Part shown: positions 16,597 through 24,835 of the stretch, piece after piece
Layout of the letters: every line of letters begins with the position of its first letter
Numbering within the stretch: the stretch's first letter is position 1
NCBI GenBank assembly: GCA_035296325.1
Contig: DATHBD010000005.1
Location: forward strand, 20,255-84,254
Reading direction: 5' to 3'
DNA from: DATHBD01 sp035296325
GTDB taxonomy: Bacteria; Actinomycetota; Actinomycetes; Mycobacteriales; Micromonosporaceae
DNA: 64,000 nucleotides
Position numbers and translations under genes: made by a program
The notes under the pieces: model-generated
What the model saw: only the letters and a program-made list of their open reading frames with translations
What the model was told of the DNA's origin: nothing
The model's database searches: none

Positions 16597-17481
16597 ATGG
16601 CCGATGAACGCGTATCGCCTCCGGGCGACCCGTCCCGGGACCTCCCGCCCGATGCGACCCGTCCGATGCCGGCCGTCGGCGGGGACGGCTCACCCGGTCC
16701 GGACGCGACCCGGCCGTTGCCGGGCGGCGGCGCGCCGACCGGTGCTGCCGGCCCTCCGGGCGCCGCCCGACCGTCGGACGCCACCCAGGCCATGCCGGCA
16801 GTGGGTGCCGCCGACGCCACCCGGGTCGCCGGTCCGCTGCCGCCCGGCGGCGCCCCGACGGCGACGCCGGGAACCGCCCCGCCCGCGCGCTGGGCAGGAC
16901 GGGCCGGCGTCCCGGCCCCCGGTGCGGGAGGTGTTCGCCAGCCGGCGACGGAGCGGTGGGTGGAAGAGGCGCCGATCGACCCGTACGGTGGCCGTTCGTG
17001 GTTCACGCCGGTGCTGCTCGGCATCCTGGCGCTGGTGCTGCTGTCGGCGCTGGGTCTGGGGATCTGGCTGATCCTGCGGGCCACCGATGACGAGACGCCG
17101 CCCACCGCGCCGGCGACCCCGGCCGCGACGGTCAGCGCGCCGCCCACCGTGACGACTGCGCCGCCTGCCAGTGCGTCCCCGTCGCCGCCGCCGCCGACGA
17201 CGCCGTCCGCGGCGGAGACCCCCCCGGCGCCCGCGCCGGTGGCGGTTGCGCCGGTGCGTGGGATGACCCGGTCGGCCGCGACGGCGACGCTCGAGGGACA
17301 GGGTCTTGTGGTCTCGGTGGTGCAGCAACCGGACCCGGCGGCGCCGGCCGGCACCGCGATCGGCACCGATCCGCCGGCCGGCTCGCGGATGCCGCCGGGC
17401 TCCCGGATCACGCTGTTCATTGCCGCCGCACCGCAGACGTCACCGCTGCCGCGGCCGTCGGCAACCCCGTCGACCGGGTGA
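16597..17481 (+). CDS. Single-PASTA membrane protein
   Basis: 294 residues. The N-terminal ~130 residues are disordered with four DATRP/DATQ-type repeats (DATRPMPAVGG, DATRPLPGGG, DATQAMPAVG, DATRV). A transmembrane helix lies at about 135-160 (TPVLLGILALVLLSALGLGI), then a Pro/Thr/Ser spacer and one PASTA-like domain at about 222-272 (VRGMTRSAATATLEGQGL, then DPPAGSRMPPGSRITLFIA). PASTA domains bind muropeptides/lipid II in PknB-type kinases; here no kinase domain is attached. The repeated Thr sites are plausible kinase substrates (inference). Confidence 0.8.
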   Translation: MADERVSPPGDPSRDLPPDATRPMPAVGGDGSPGPDATRPLPGGGAPTGAAGPPGAARPSDATQAMPAVGAADATRVAGPLPPGGAPTATPGTAPPARWAGRAGVPAPGAGGVRQPATERWVEEAPIDPYGGRSWFTPVLLGILALVLLSALGLGIWLILRATDDETPPTAPATPAATVSAPPTVTTAPPASASPSPPPPTTPSAAETPPAPAPVAVAPVRGMTRSAATATLEGQGLVVSVVQQPDPAAPAGTAIGTDPPAGSRMPPGSRITLFIAAAPQTSPLPRPSATPSTG

Positions 17482-17557
17482 TCGGGCCGGCGTCGACAGC
17501 GGTCCGGCGCTCAGTCCGGCGCGCTCGGTGGCCCGGCGGCGGGCCAGCCGCGCGGGA

Positions 17558-17809
17558 TCAGGCGACGGCCGCGCGGGCCCGCCCGGCGTTTGGCCGGAAG
17601 AACGCCCGCTGCAGCCCGGTGAGCTGGACGAAGATTGAGCGCCGCTGGACCGCGTCGCCGATGGAGTTCAGTTCGTACCCATCCAGCCACACCCACCCGT
17701 CGTACGTGGGCCAATCGTGTACCCGGATCATCCGGAACAGCAGCGGCTCGGCGAACTGAACACTGGCTGCACTGGTGACGCGGAGAACCTCACCCGAACT
17801 TGGTAACAC
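17558..17809 (-). CDS. Small conserved-looking protein next to XRE/DUF397 pair
   Basis: 83 residues from the GTG at 17809, which has GGGAG five bases upstream; an ATG at 17821 is the alternative. The sequence LPSSGEVLRVTSAASVQF, then HDWPTYDGWVWLDGYEL, is compact and Trp/Tyr-rich, not low complexity, and looks like a small beta-sheet protein. I have a general impression of similar proteins in Micromonosporaceae but cannot name the family. It diverges from the XRE gene. In the gap 17822-18253 I see no convincing gene, only a short CGACGG/CCGTCG hairpin near 17900 and two GATATCA copies (17859, 18073). Confidence 0.55.
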   Translation of the reverse strand: MLPSSGEVLRVTSAASVQFAEPLLFRMIRVHDWPTYDGWVWLDGYELNSIGDAVQRRSIFVQLTGLQRAFFRPNAGRARAAVA

Positions 17810-18253
17810 CGCTGCTCCCATCCCTAACTCGTTGCCGACCCGTACGCGGGGTCCGCGATATCACTGACTGCGGAAGGCCAACTGGAGAAAAGTCCGCGAC
17901 GGTTGTGCCGTCGTGGGGCTCTGCAGGACTTTCGCTGGAGCGAGAAATGACCGATTGCTCCGTATCCGACGATCGGTCGAATCGTTGGTAGCAACGGATG
18001 GTGCCTGCCCGGACGTCGCCACACCGACGTGGCCAGCCCAGCCGAGGGAGCCGGCGAGACATGAACGCTCGGTGATATCAAGCACACGGAAAGTTTGCAG
18101 CAGACCGGTGATCCGTGCAAGTTGCATGCGGAAGATTCCACCGAGTGAGTTTCGGGTCGCTCTCCGGCTTGATCTCGGCCTCGCCGCCACGCAGACTTAA
18201 CGCCTCATCTATGTCACTCAGGTCCGGGTGCGCGCGAGGCGCGGAGGTACGAG

Positions 18254-19102
18254 TTGGCCAGCCGGCGGGGCAGCCCCACGCTACGGCGCCGACAGCTCGG
18301 CATGGAGCTGCGGCGACTTCGGGACGCCGCAGGCGTCACGATCGACCAGGTGGCCGAACACCTCGAGTGCTCGGCATCGAAGATTTCACGTATCGAGACG
18401 GGTCAAACGGGTGTCACCCCCCGGGACGTCCGCGACATGCTGGTCGTCTACCAGGTTGATCCGGAGCACGCGGACACCCTCTTGCAGGTGGCCCGGGAGG
18501 CCCGGCAAAAGGGGTGGTGGCAGCTCTACGGCGACGTGCTGACCAGTGCGTACGTCGGTCTGGAGGCCGCCGCCGACGAAATCCGGGCGTACGAGGCGCT
18601 CGTCGTGCCGGGCCTGTTCCAGACCGAGGAGTACGCCCGCGCGATGATTCGTGCCGCCCGTCCGGACGATGACGAAGCGGAGATCGATCGACGGGTGCGT
18701 GTCCGCAACAGCCGCCAGTCGTTACTTACCCAGGATGATCCGATCCGGGTGTGGGTGGTCCTGGATGAGGCGGTGTTGCGTCGCCCAGTGGGCGGCAGTG
18801 CGGTCATGCGACAGCAGCTCGAGCACTTGATCACGGTGACTGAGCTGCCGAACGTGACGCTGCAGGTATTGCCCTTTCCGGCCGGTGCACATGCTGGTAT
18901 GGACGGAACATTCGCAATGTTGCTTTACGAGGAATCGGCCAACCAGAACTTTGTCTTCGCGTCCAACGCGGCAGGCGGGCTATTCCTCGAAAAGGATGAC
19001 GAACTGGATAGGTACGCGTTCATTTTCGATCAGCTCCGATCAAGCGCCCTGCGCCCAGACGACTCGATCGGAATGATCGCGTCGCTGGCAAAGGAGCCGT
19101 AG
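18254..19102 (+). CDS. XRE-family regulator with DUF5753 (WhiJ-like)
   Basis: 282 residues from a TTG at 18254 supported by GGAGG six bases upstream. The XRE helix-turn-helix lies at about 17-72 (LGMELRRLRDAAGVTIDQVA, then CSASKISRIETG). The C-terminal DUF5753 region has YEALVVPGLFQTEEYARAM, VRNSRQSLL and FPAGAHAGMDGTFAML. This family pairs with DUF397 proteins (Streptomyces whiJ/bldB-like and Scr1-type pairs) in control of development or as toxin-antitoxin-like units. The stop overlaps the DUF397 start by one base, so the two are co-translated. Confidence 0.92.
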   Translation: MASRRGSPTLRRRQLGMELRRLRDAAGVTIDQVAEHLECSASKISRIETGQTGVTPRDVRDMLVVYQVDPEHADTLLQVAREARQKGWWQLYGDVLTSAYVGLEAAADEIRAYEALVVPGLFQTEEYARAMIRAARPDDDEAEIDRRVRVRNSRQSLLTQDDPIRVWVVLDEAVLRRPVGGSAVMRQQLEHLITVTELPNVTLQVLPFPAGAHAGMDGTFAMLLYEESANQNFVFASNAAGGLFLEKDDELDRYAFIFDQLRSSALRPDDSIGMIASLAKEP

Positions 19103-19329
19103 TGGAGATCGAAGCCAAAGGCATGCGCGTCAATCTGGCCGATGCCAGGTGGCGCAAAAGTACCCGGAGTGGGCCGTACTCGGACAACTGTGTCGAGGTG
19201 GCGTTCGTGGACCGCGCGATAGCCGTGCGGGACTCGAAGGACCCGGCCGGTGCGGCCCTGCTGTTCACCGCCGGAGAGTGGGACGCCTTCGTCGAGGGCG
19301 CCAAGGACGGCGAGTTCGACCTGGCCTGA
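19102..19329 (+). CDS. DUF397 (BldB-like) small protein
   Basis: 75 residues. The DUF397 core is clear: ADARWRKSTRSGPYSDNCVEVAFV, with the conserved W, S-x-x-S, N-C-V-E-V and later VRDSKDP and FTAGEWDAFVEGAK (written here in parts). Start GTG overlaps the upstream stop (TAGTG). DUF397 proteins are partners of the adjacent XRE/DUF5753 type; BldB of Streptomyces is a member needed for aerial growth. Confidence 0.9.
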   Translation: MEIEAKGMRVNLADARWRKSTRSGPYSDNCVEVAFVDRAIAVRDSKDPAGAALLFTAGEWDAFVEGAKDGEFDLA

Positions 19330-19486
19330 CCGTCGCGGTCGACGGTGCCGTGCCGATCGCCGCCCATGGGGTGACGCGTGCGTTGTGCACGTGAACACTC
19401 CGGGCGGCGACGGCATGGTCCGGGTGCCGATGCGCCGCCAGGTCCCCGACGGCCCGGTCGTGCGCCGCACATGCGGGGGACGTTCC

Positions 19487-20293
19487 TCAGACCGCGAAGG
19501 CGTCCAGCGGCGCGTTCGCGGGTTCGGCCGGCCGCGCCTTCCACAGGCCCACCTTCTGCGCGCCGAGGCGGGCCAGGTAGGCCGGATTGAGCAGAAGATA
19601 CCGACGCCACAGCCGGGTCGGCTCCAGGCCGAGCCGCCACAGCCACTCCAGACCCTGCCGCTGCATCCACGCGGGTGGCTTGCGAAGCTGCCCAGCGTGG
19701 TAGTCGAAGGCGGCGCCGACGGCGAGCATGGGCGCGTCCACCAGCCGGCGCATGGCGTACACGAAGATCTCCTGCCTCGGCGCACCGAGGCCGACCAGCA
19801 CGACGCGGGCCCCGGAGTCGCGGATCCGTTCCGCGATCGCCTCGGGCTCGCCCGGGCCGGCAGCGCGGAACTTCGACGGCTCCACGCCGACGATCTGCAA
19901 CGCAGGGAGGCGCTGCGCCAGGGCGGCGACGAGCCGGTCCAGGGTCTCCCGGGTCGAGCCGTACAGGTAGACCGGCAGGCCGTCCTCCGCGCACCTGGCG
20001 AGGACCCGCAGCGTGAGCTCCGGACCGTACACCCGGTCGGTCAACCCGGCCCGGTAGAGCGAGTTGAGCGCCCAGCGCACCGGCTGCCCGTCCGGCGTGA
20101 CCAGGTCGAACGCGTTGAGCCGCGCCTCGTGCGTCGGGTCGGCGACGCCGGTCATGACGCCGTGCACGGCCAACGCCGTCACCGCGAGCGGGCGCCGCTC
20201 CCGGGCGGCGGTGAGGATCCGCTCCACCGCGGCGGCGTAGTCGATCACATTGACCTCGACGCCGAGGACACTGCGTTTCCCGTGGTCGATCAT
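19487..20293 (-). CDS. WecG/TagA/CpsF family glycosyltransferase
   Basis: 268 residues from the ATG at 20293, which overlaps the epimerase stop as ATGA; upstream in-frame codons lie inside the epimerase gene. Signatures: LGVEVNVIDYAAAVERI, LVTPDGQPVRWALN, the VYGPELTLRV turn, YLYGSTRETL, VLVGLGAPRQEIFV and AVGAAFDYHAGQLRKPPAWMQ, LEWLWRLGLEPTRLWRRYL. Members transfer ManNAcA or ManNAc to lipid-linked precursors of teichoic acids or common antigen; the sugar here is unknown. Translational coupling to the sugar epimerase supports a joint glycan role. Confidence 0.92.
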   Translation of the reverse strand: MIDHGKRSVLGVEVNVIDYAAAVERILTAARERRPLAVTALAVHGVMTGVADPTHEARLNAFDLVTPDGQPVRWALNSLYRAGLTDRVYGPELTLRVLARCAEDGLPVYLYGSTRETLDRLVAALAQRLPALQIVGVEPSKFRAAGPGEPEAIAERIRDSGARVVLVGLGAPRQEIFVYAMRRLVDAPMLAVGAAFDYHAGQLRKPPAWMQRQGLEWLWRLGLEPTRLWRRYLLLNPAYLARLGAQKVGLWKARPAEPANAPLDAFAV

Positions 20294-21369
20294 GCCCGGC
20301 CCGCCGGGACCCATTTGTCGACGTTCGCTTCGTGGATCTCGGTCAGGATCGCCGGGACGTCGTAGGTCATCTTCCACTCGGGGTAGTGGCTGGCGAATCG
20401 CTCGTTGGATCCGATCCACCAGATGTGGTCGCCGACCCGGTTGGTGTCCACGTAGGAGTGCTCCAGCGGATTGCCGGAGATCTTCTCGGCCAGCGTGATC
20501 GCCTCGAGCACGCTGGCGTTGGAGTGCCGCCCGCCGCCGAGGTTGTACACCTCGGCGCTGCGCGGGCTGCGGAAGAACGCCTCGAACGCGGCCACCACGT
20601 CGTGCGAGTGGATCGCGTCGCGCACCTGCTTACCCTTGTACCCGTAGATCGTGTATGGCCGCCGCTCCATCGCGCAGCGCATCACGTACCCCAGGAAGCC
20701 GTGCAGTTCGGTGGCGCTGTGCGCCGGGCCGGTCAGGGTGCCGCCGCGGAAGCAGGCCGTCTTCATGTCGAAGTACCGCCCGTACTCCTGCACCATCACG
20801 TCGGCCGCGACCTTGGACGCACCGAAGATCGAGTGCATGCAGGCGTCGATCGACATGTCCTCGCGGATGCCCTGCTGGTAGGCGTGGCCCGGGTCGATCT
20901 CCCACCGGGTGTCCTGCTCGGCCAGGGGCAGCGTGTTCGGGCGGTCGCCGTACACCTTGTTGGTGGAGCAGTGGATCACGGGCGCGTCGATGCAGTGCTC
21001 ACGGACGTGCTGCAGGATGTTGAGGGTGCCGCCGGCGTTGACCTCGAAATCGGTGTACGGGTCGCGGACCGCCCAGTCGTGCGACGGCTGCGCCGCTGTG
21101 TGGATCACCACGGCGATGTCGCGCCCGTACCGGGTGAAGATCTCGGTCAGCGCTGCCCGGTCGCGGATGTCCACGTCGTGGTGGGTGTACCGGCTGCCCA
21201 GGTCGCGGGTGAGGCGCACCACGTTCCAGGCGGTGGAGGCCTCCGGCCCGAAGAAGCGCTGCCGCATGTCGTTGTCGATGCCGACCACGTCCAGCCCGAG
21301 CGAGGCGAAGTGGCGCACCGCCTCGGAGCCGATCAGGCCGGCCGAGCCGGTCACCAGCGCGACGCTCAA
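20290..21369 (-). CDS. NAD-dependent sugar epimerase/dehydratase (CDP-paratose 2-epimerase-like)
   Basis: 359 residues, extended SDR. The Rossmann motif TGSAGLIGSE is at 7-16. HTAAQPSHDWAVRDPYTDFEVN and HCSTNKVYGD give the active-site Ser/Thr region, and GKQVRDAIHSHDVV the substrate domain. Where the YxxxK catalytic pair is expected the sequence reads FGASK, so Tyr is Phe. The layout resembles CDP-paratose/tyvelose 2-epimerases. The gene overlaps the downstream glycosyltransferase by four bases. Confidence 0.85.
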   Translation of the reverse strand: MSVALVTGSAGLIGSEAVRHFASLGLDVVGIDNDMRQRFFGPEASTAWNVVRLTRDLGSRYTHHDVDIRDRAALTEIFTRYGRDIAVVIHTAAQPSHDWAVRDPYTDFEVNAGGTLNILQHVREHCIDAPVIHCSTNKVYGDRPNTLPLAEQDTRWEIDPGHAYQQGIREDMSIDACMHSIFGASKVAADVMVQEYGRYFDMKTACFRGGTLTGPAHSATELHGFLGYVMRCAMERRPYTIYGYKGKQVRDAIHSHDVVAAFEAFFRSPRSAEVYNLGGGRHSNASVLEAITLAEKISGNPLEHSYVDTNRVGDHIWWIGSNERFASHYPEWKMTYDVPAILTEIHEANVDKWVPAGRA

Positions 21370-21553
21370 TGGTCTGCCCTTCGTTCCGCGACGGAGAGGT
21401 ACCAGCCTCGCAGTCTAGACAGCGGCCACCCGTCATCAGCCGCGGCGGGCCGGGCGATCCAGCGCCCGCGTGACGGCTGGGCCGGGCTTTCCAGCGCCCC
21501 GCGTCGCGGCCGGGCCGGGTTTCCAACGCCCGCGTGGCGGCGGGAAACGAAAT

Positions 21554-21584
21554 GGCCCCACCGGCAGCGGACTGCGGTGGGGCC
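21554..21584 (-). terminator. Terminator of tRNA-Leu
   Basis: On the minus strand just past the tRNA 3' end: arms GGCCCCACC and GGTGGGGCC, a 13-base loop, then ATTTCGTTT as a U-rich tail. This is one of few hairpins here with a real U-tract. Confidence 0.8.
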
Positions 21585-21588
21585 TTCG

Positions 21589-21674
21589 TGGTGGGGAAGG
21601 GGGGAGTTGAACCCCCACGCCCTTTCGGGCACACGGACCTGAACCGTGCGCGTCTGCCATTCCGCCACTTCCCC
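21589..21674 (-). tRNA. tRNA-Leu (anticodon CAG)
   Basis: 86 bases including an encoded CCA. The acceptor stem GGGGAAG pairs with CTTCCCC; the anticodon loop is TTCAGGT between CACGG and CCGTG, giving CAG; a long variable arm (TGCCCGAAAGGGCG) marks the class II leucine type; the T-arm loop is GTTCAA. It reads CUG, the commonest leucine codon in such genomes. It is divergent from fhaA. Confidence 0.95.
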
Positions 21675-21839
21675 GACGGAGTTCCAGCACAGCAACATTA
21701 CTCCACGGGCGAAAAGCCCGCGAAGAGGTTACCCTGCCGTTGGCGCCCCGGAAGAGTACCACGCGTCGCTCCCGTCGGCGTGCGGACGTCTGTGCGCCGG
21801 CCGGATACCATCATGACCTCGGAACCCGAGGAGGAACCG

Positions 21840-22601
21840 GTGAGTGTGCTGCAACGCTTCGAGAAGCGTTTGGAAGGTCTGGTCGAGGGTGCCTTCGCCA
21901 AGGTCTTCAAGGGGGTCGTCCACCCCGTGGAGATCCTCAACGCCATGCAACGCGAGGCGGAGGCGCACAAGGCCATCCTGGCCGGTGGCCGCACCCTTGT
22001 GCCCAACCGCTACGTCATCGACCTGTCTCCGTACGATCACAGTCGGCTCGCGCCGTACGCGGCCGCGTTGGCGCAGGAGCTGGCCCAGTCGCAGGCCGAG
22101 TTCATCGGTGAGCAGGTCTGGACCGTCTACGGCGACGTGATCGTGGAGATCGAGCGCGGAGAGGGCCTCGACACCGGCATGTTCCGGGTGACCGCCGAGG
22201 TCTACACCGGCTCCGACGTCGAGCCGCAGCAGGCCTACGACGCCGCGCCGCAGTATCAGCAGCCGTTCGACCAGGGCGGGTATCCTTCATCGGGTGCGCC
22301 GGCGCCGGGTGGGCCGGCCCGCAACGTTCGATTGCAGGGCAATGACGGCCGCAACTACCCGCTGTCGATCGGCTCCACCGTGATCGGCCGCGGCGACCAG
22401 GCCAACCTGCGCCTTCCCGACGTGGGGATCTCGCGACGGCACGCCCGGCTGGACTTCGACGGGGCGCAGGTGGTGCTGACCGACCTCGGCTCCACCAACG
22501 GCACGATGGTCAACGGCCAGCGGGTTTCGGCCGTTGCCTTGAATCCGAGTGACATGATCCAGCTCGGCACCACCACACTGACGTTCCGGGTCGACGGGTG
22601 A
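21840..22601 (+). CDS. fhaA: FHA-domain protein FhaA (DUF3662 + FHA)
   Basis: 253 residues from the GTG at 21840 (GAGGAGGAA just upstream); an ATG 27 bases earlier is possible but family members begin VSVLQRFE. N-terminal DUF3662 (about 1-120, RLEGLVEGAFAKVFKG), a Gln/Pro-rich linker, and a C-terminal FHA domain at about 165-250 with IGRGDQANLRL, SRRHARL and STNGTMVNG. FHA domains bind phosphothreonine. In mycobacteria FhaA binds phosphorylated MviN to restrain peptidoglycan synthesis. First gene of the kinase/cell-wall operon. Confidence 0.95.
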   Translation: MSVLQRFEKRLEGLVEGAFAKVFKGVVHPVEILNAMQREAEAHKAILAGGRTLVPNRYVIDLSPYDHSRLAPYAAALAQELAQSQAEFIGEQVWTVYGDVIVEIERGEGLDTGMFRVTAEVYTGSDVEPQQAYDAAPQYQQPFDQGGYPSSGAPAPGGPARNVRLQGNDGRNYPLSIGSTVIGRGDQANLRLPDVGISRRHARLDFDGAQVVLTDLGSTNGTMVNGQRVSAVALNPSDMIQLGTTTLTFRVDG

Positions 22602-22745
22602 GTCCGGTGACGTCCGACGTGTTTCTCGATGTGAGGCGGGGTTCTTGCATGACGACGTCCCTGATCGGGGTCGGGTTCGGCGGCGGGGTCCGGGCGCTCG
22701 GCGCCGCGCCGTACCGTGCCGACCGGCGCGCGCCGTAGGTCTTCG

Positions 22746-23228
22746 ATGCTGCCCATCGTCCTCGTGGTCGCCCGCTTCGGGTTCCTCGTGCTGTTGTGGA
22801 TCTTCGTGTTCACGGTGGTCGGGGTGATCCGGCGGGATCTCTTCGCCGGCTCGCGGTCGAGCCGGGTGGTCGCCGCGCCCCGGGGCGTGAGCCCGATGGC
22901 GGCTCAGGCCGGCCCGGCCAAGGTCAAGCGCGGCAAGTCGGCGCACCAGCTCGTCGTGACGGCCGGCGCCCTGGCCGGAACCCGGATCACGCTCGGCGAG
23001 GCGGCCATCACGATCGGTCGAGCCGAAGACTCGACGCTTGTCATCACCGACGATTACGCCTCCGCCCGGCACGCCCGGCTGATCCCGCGCGCCGGCCAGT
23101 GGTTCGTCGAGGACCTGGGCTCCACCAACGGCACGTACCTGGATCGCGGCAAGGTCGGCGGGCCCACCCCGGTGCCGCTCGGCGTGCCGATCCGCATCGG
23201 CCGGACCTCTCTCGAGCTGCGGCCATGA
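22746..23228 (+). CDS. fhaB: Membrane-anchored FHA protein FhaB
   Basis: 160 residues. An N-terminal helix (about 2-26, PIVLVVARFGFLVLLWIFVF) is followed by RRDLFAG, the usual FhaB start region, and an FHA domain at about 80-155 (ITIGRAEDSTL, SARHARL, STNGTYL). It binds phosphothreonine peptides of the adjacent kinases and cell-division partners. The ATG at 22746 is chosen because it begins just before the helix. The stop overlaps pstP (ATGA). Confidence 0.93.
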   Translation: MLPIVLVVARFGFLVLLWIFVFTVVGVIRRDLFAGSRSSRVVAAPRGVSPMAAQAGPAKVKRGKSAHQLVVTAGALAGTRITLGEAAITIGRAEDSTLVITDDYASARHARLIPRAGQWFVEDLGSTNGTYLDRGKVGGPTPVPLGVPIRIGRTSLELRP

Positions 23229-24730
23229 GCGCCACCCTGCGCTATGCGGCGCGAAGCGATCGCGGCCTGATCCGCAGTGGGAACCAGGACTCCGTCTACG
23301 CCGGTCCCCGCCTGCTCGCCGTCGCCGACGGCATGGGCGGCATGGCCGCCGGCGACGTGGCCAGCAACATCGTCATCGCGACCATGGCGCCGCTCGACGA
23401 GGACGTGCCGGGCAACGCGATGATCGACGCTCTGCGCGGCGCCGTGGACCAGGCCAACCAGCAGATCCGCGACACGGTCGAGGTCAACCCGTCCATGGGC
23501 GGCATGGGTACGACGCTCACCGCGATGCTGTTCTCCGGGTCGAAGATCGGCATGGTGCACGTCGGTGACTCGCGGGCCTACCTGCTCCGCGATGACGAGT
23601 TCTCCCAGATCACCAAGGACGACACGTACGTACAGATGCTCGTCGACGAGGGTCGGATCACCCCGGAGGAGGCCAACAGCCACCCGCAGCGCTCGCTGCT
23701 CACCCGGGCGCTCGACGGCCGCGACGCCGACCCGGAGTACTCGGTGCGCCAGGCCAAGACCGGCGACCGGTACCTGCTCTGCAGCGACGGACTGTCCGGC
23801 GTGGTCAGTGCCGAGACGATCGAGAGCACGCTGCGGGAGTACGTCGATCCGAACCAGTGCTCGGAGCGCCTGATCCAGCTGGCTCTGCGCGGTGGCGGCC
23901 CGGACAACATCACCGTCGTCGTCGCCGACATCACCGACGACGACATCGTCGAGGAGACCCCGATCGTGGGCGGTGCCGCGGCCCGGGACCGCGGAAACAC
24001 CACCTCGGCGGACGCCTCGATGTCCTCGGCGCGGGGTGCGGCGCTCTCCAGTTCCGGGGTCAGCGACCGCGACAACGCCGACACGCAGGAGATGACGCCG
24101 GTCGGTAGCCGCGACGAGGAGGAGCCCGAGCGGCCCCGGCGCCGCCCTGTGCTGATGCTCACCGTCCTGGTCGTGCTGCTCGGCGTCGTCGGCGGGACCC
24201 TCTACGGCACCTGGAAGTACACCCAGTCCCAGTACTACGTCGGCGCGACCGACGACGGTACGGTGGCGATCTTCAAGGGCGTGCCGGGGACCGTCGCCTG
24301 GGTGGAGCTCTCCTCCATCCAGCAGCGCAGCGAGCTGCAGCTCGACGATTTCCGACCGGCCGTGCAGGGCAACATCAAGCAGGGCATCCCGGCAACCAGC
24401 CAGTCCGACGCACAGAAGAAGCTCGATGAGCTGATCAAGCCGGGCAATCCGAACCTGAGGCTGCCGTGCCCGACCGGGTCCCCGCTGCCCAGCGTGACGT
24501 CGGAGGAGAGCGCGTCGCCCGGCGTCGAAACCTCGCCATCCCCGCTGCCGGGAACGGAGCCCGGTGTGACGCCACCCGGTGCGTCGCCGACGCTGACCCT
24601 TCCCGGCGACCCGGTCGCGACGACCGACCCCGGCACCGTCGCGCCCACCGGGTCCGCGGATCCCAGTCTGACGACCTCGCCGGATCTCGGCGCGTCGGTC
24701 GCCCCGAGCCCGACGCTGAGCCCTTGCTGA
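23225..24730 (+). CDS. pstP: PP2C-type Ser/Thr phosphatase PstP
   Basis: 501 residues. The PP2C domain (about 1-235) shows RSGNQDSV, ADGMGGMAAGD, GTTLTAM, HVGDSRAYLLRD, CSDGLSG and GGPDNITVVV, with the metal-binding aspartates in place. A transmembrane helix is at about 305-326 (LMLTVLVVLLGVVGGTLYG). The extracellular part ends in a Ser/Thr/Pro-rich tail and a final Cys. It dephosphorylates PknA, PknB and their substrates. The start overlaps the fhaB stop by four bases. Confidence 0.95.
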   Translation: MSATLRYAARSDRGLIRSGNQDSVYAGPRLLAVADGMGGMAAGDVASNIVIATMAPLDEDVPGNAMIDALRGAVDQANQQIRDTVEVNPSMGGMGTTLTAMLFSGSKIGMVHVGDSRAYLLRDDEFSQITKDDTYVQMLVDEGRITPEEANSHPQRSLLTRALDGRDADPEYSVRQAKTGDRYLLCSDGLSGVVSAETIESTLREYVDPNQCSERLIQLALRGGGPDNITVVVADITDDDIVEETPIVGGAAARDRGNTTSADASMSSARGAALSSSGVSDRDNADTQEMTPVGSRDEEEPERPRRRPVLMLTVLVVLLGVVGGTLYGTWKYTQSQYYVGATDDGTVAIFKGVPGTVAWVELSSIQQRSELQLDDFRPAVQGNIKQGIPATSQSDAQKKLDELIKPGNPNLRLPCPTGSPLPSVTSEESASPGVETSPSPLPGTEPGVTPPGASPTLTLPGDPVATTDPGTVAPTGSADPSLTTSPDLGASVAPSPTLSPC

Positions 24731-24835
24731 CCAGCGCCGCCGAGGATCTGGTCCGCCGAGGAGAGAACTGACCGCCACGAGAGCCGAGCCGCCACCCAAC
24801 CGACCGAGGACACCGTCGAGTAGCTGAGGATTGCC

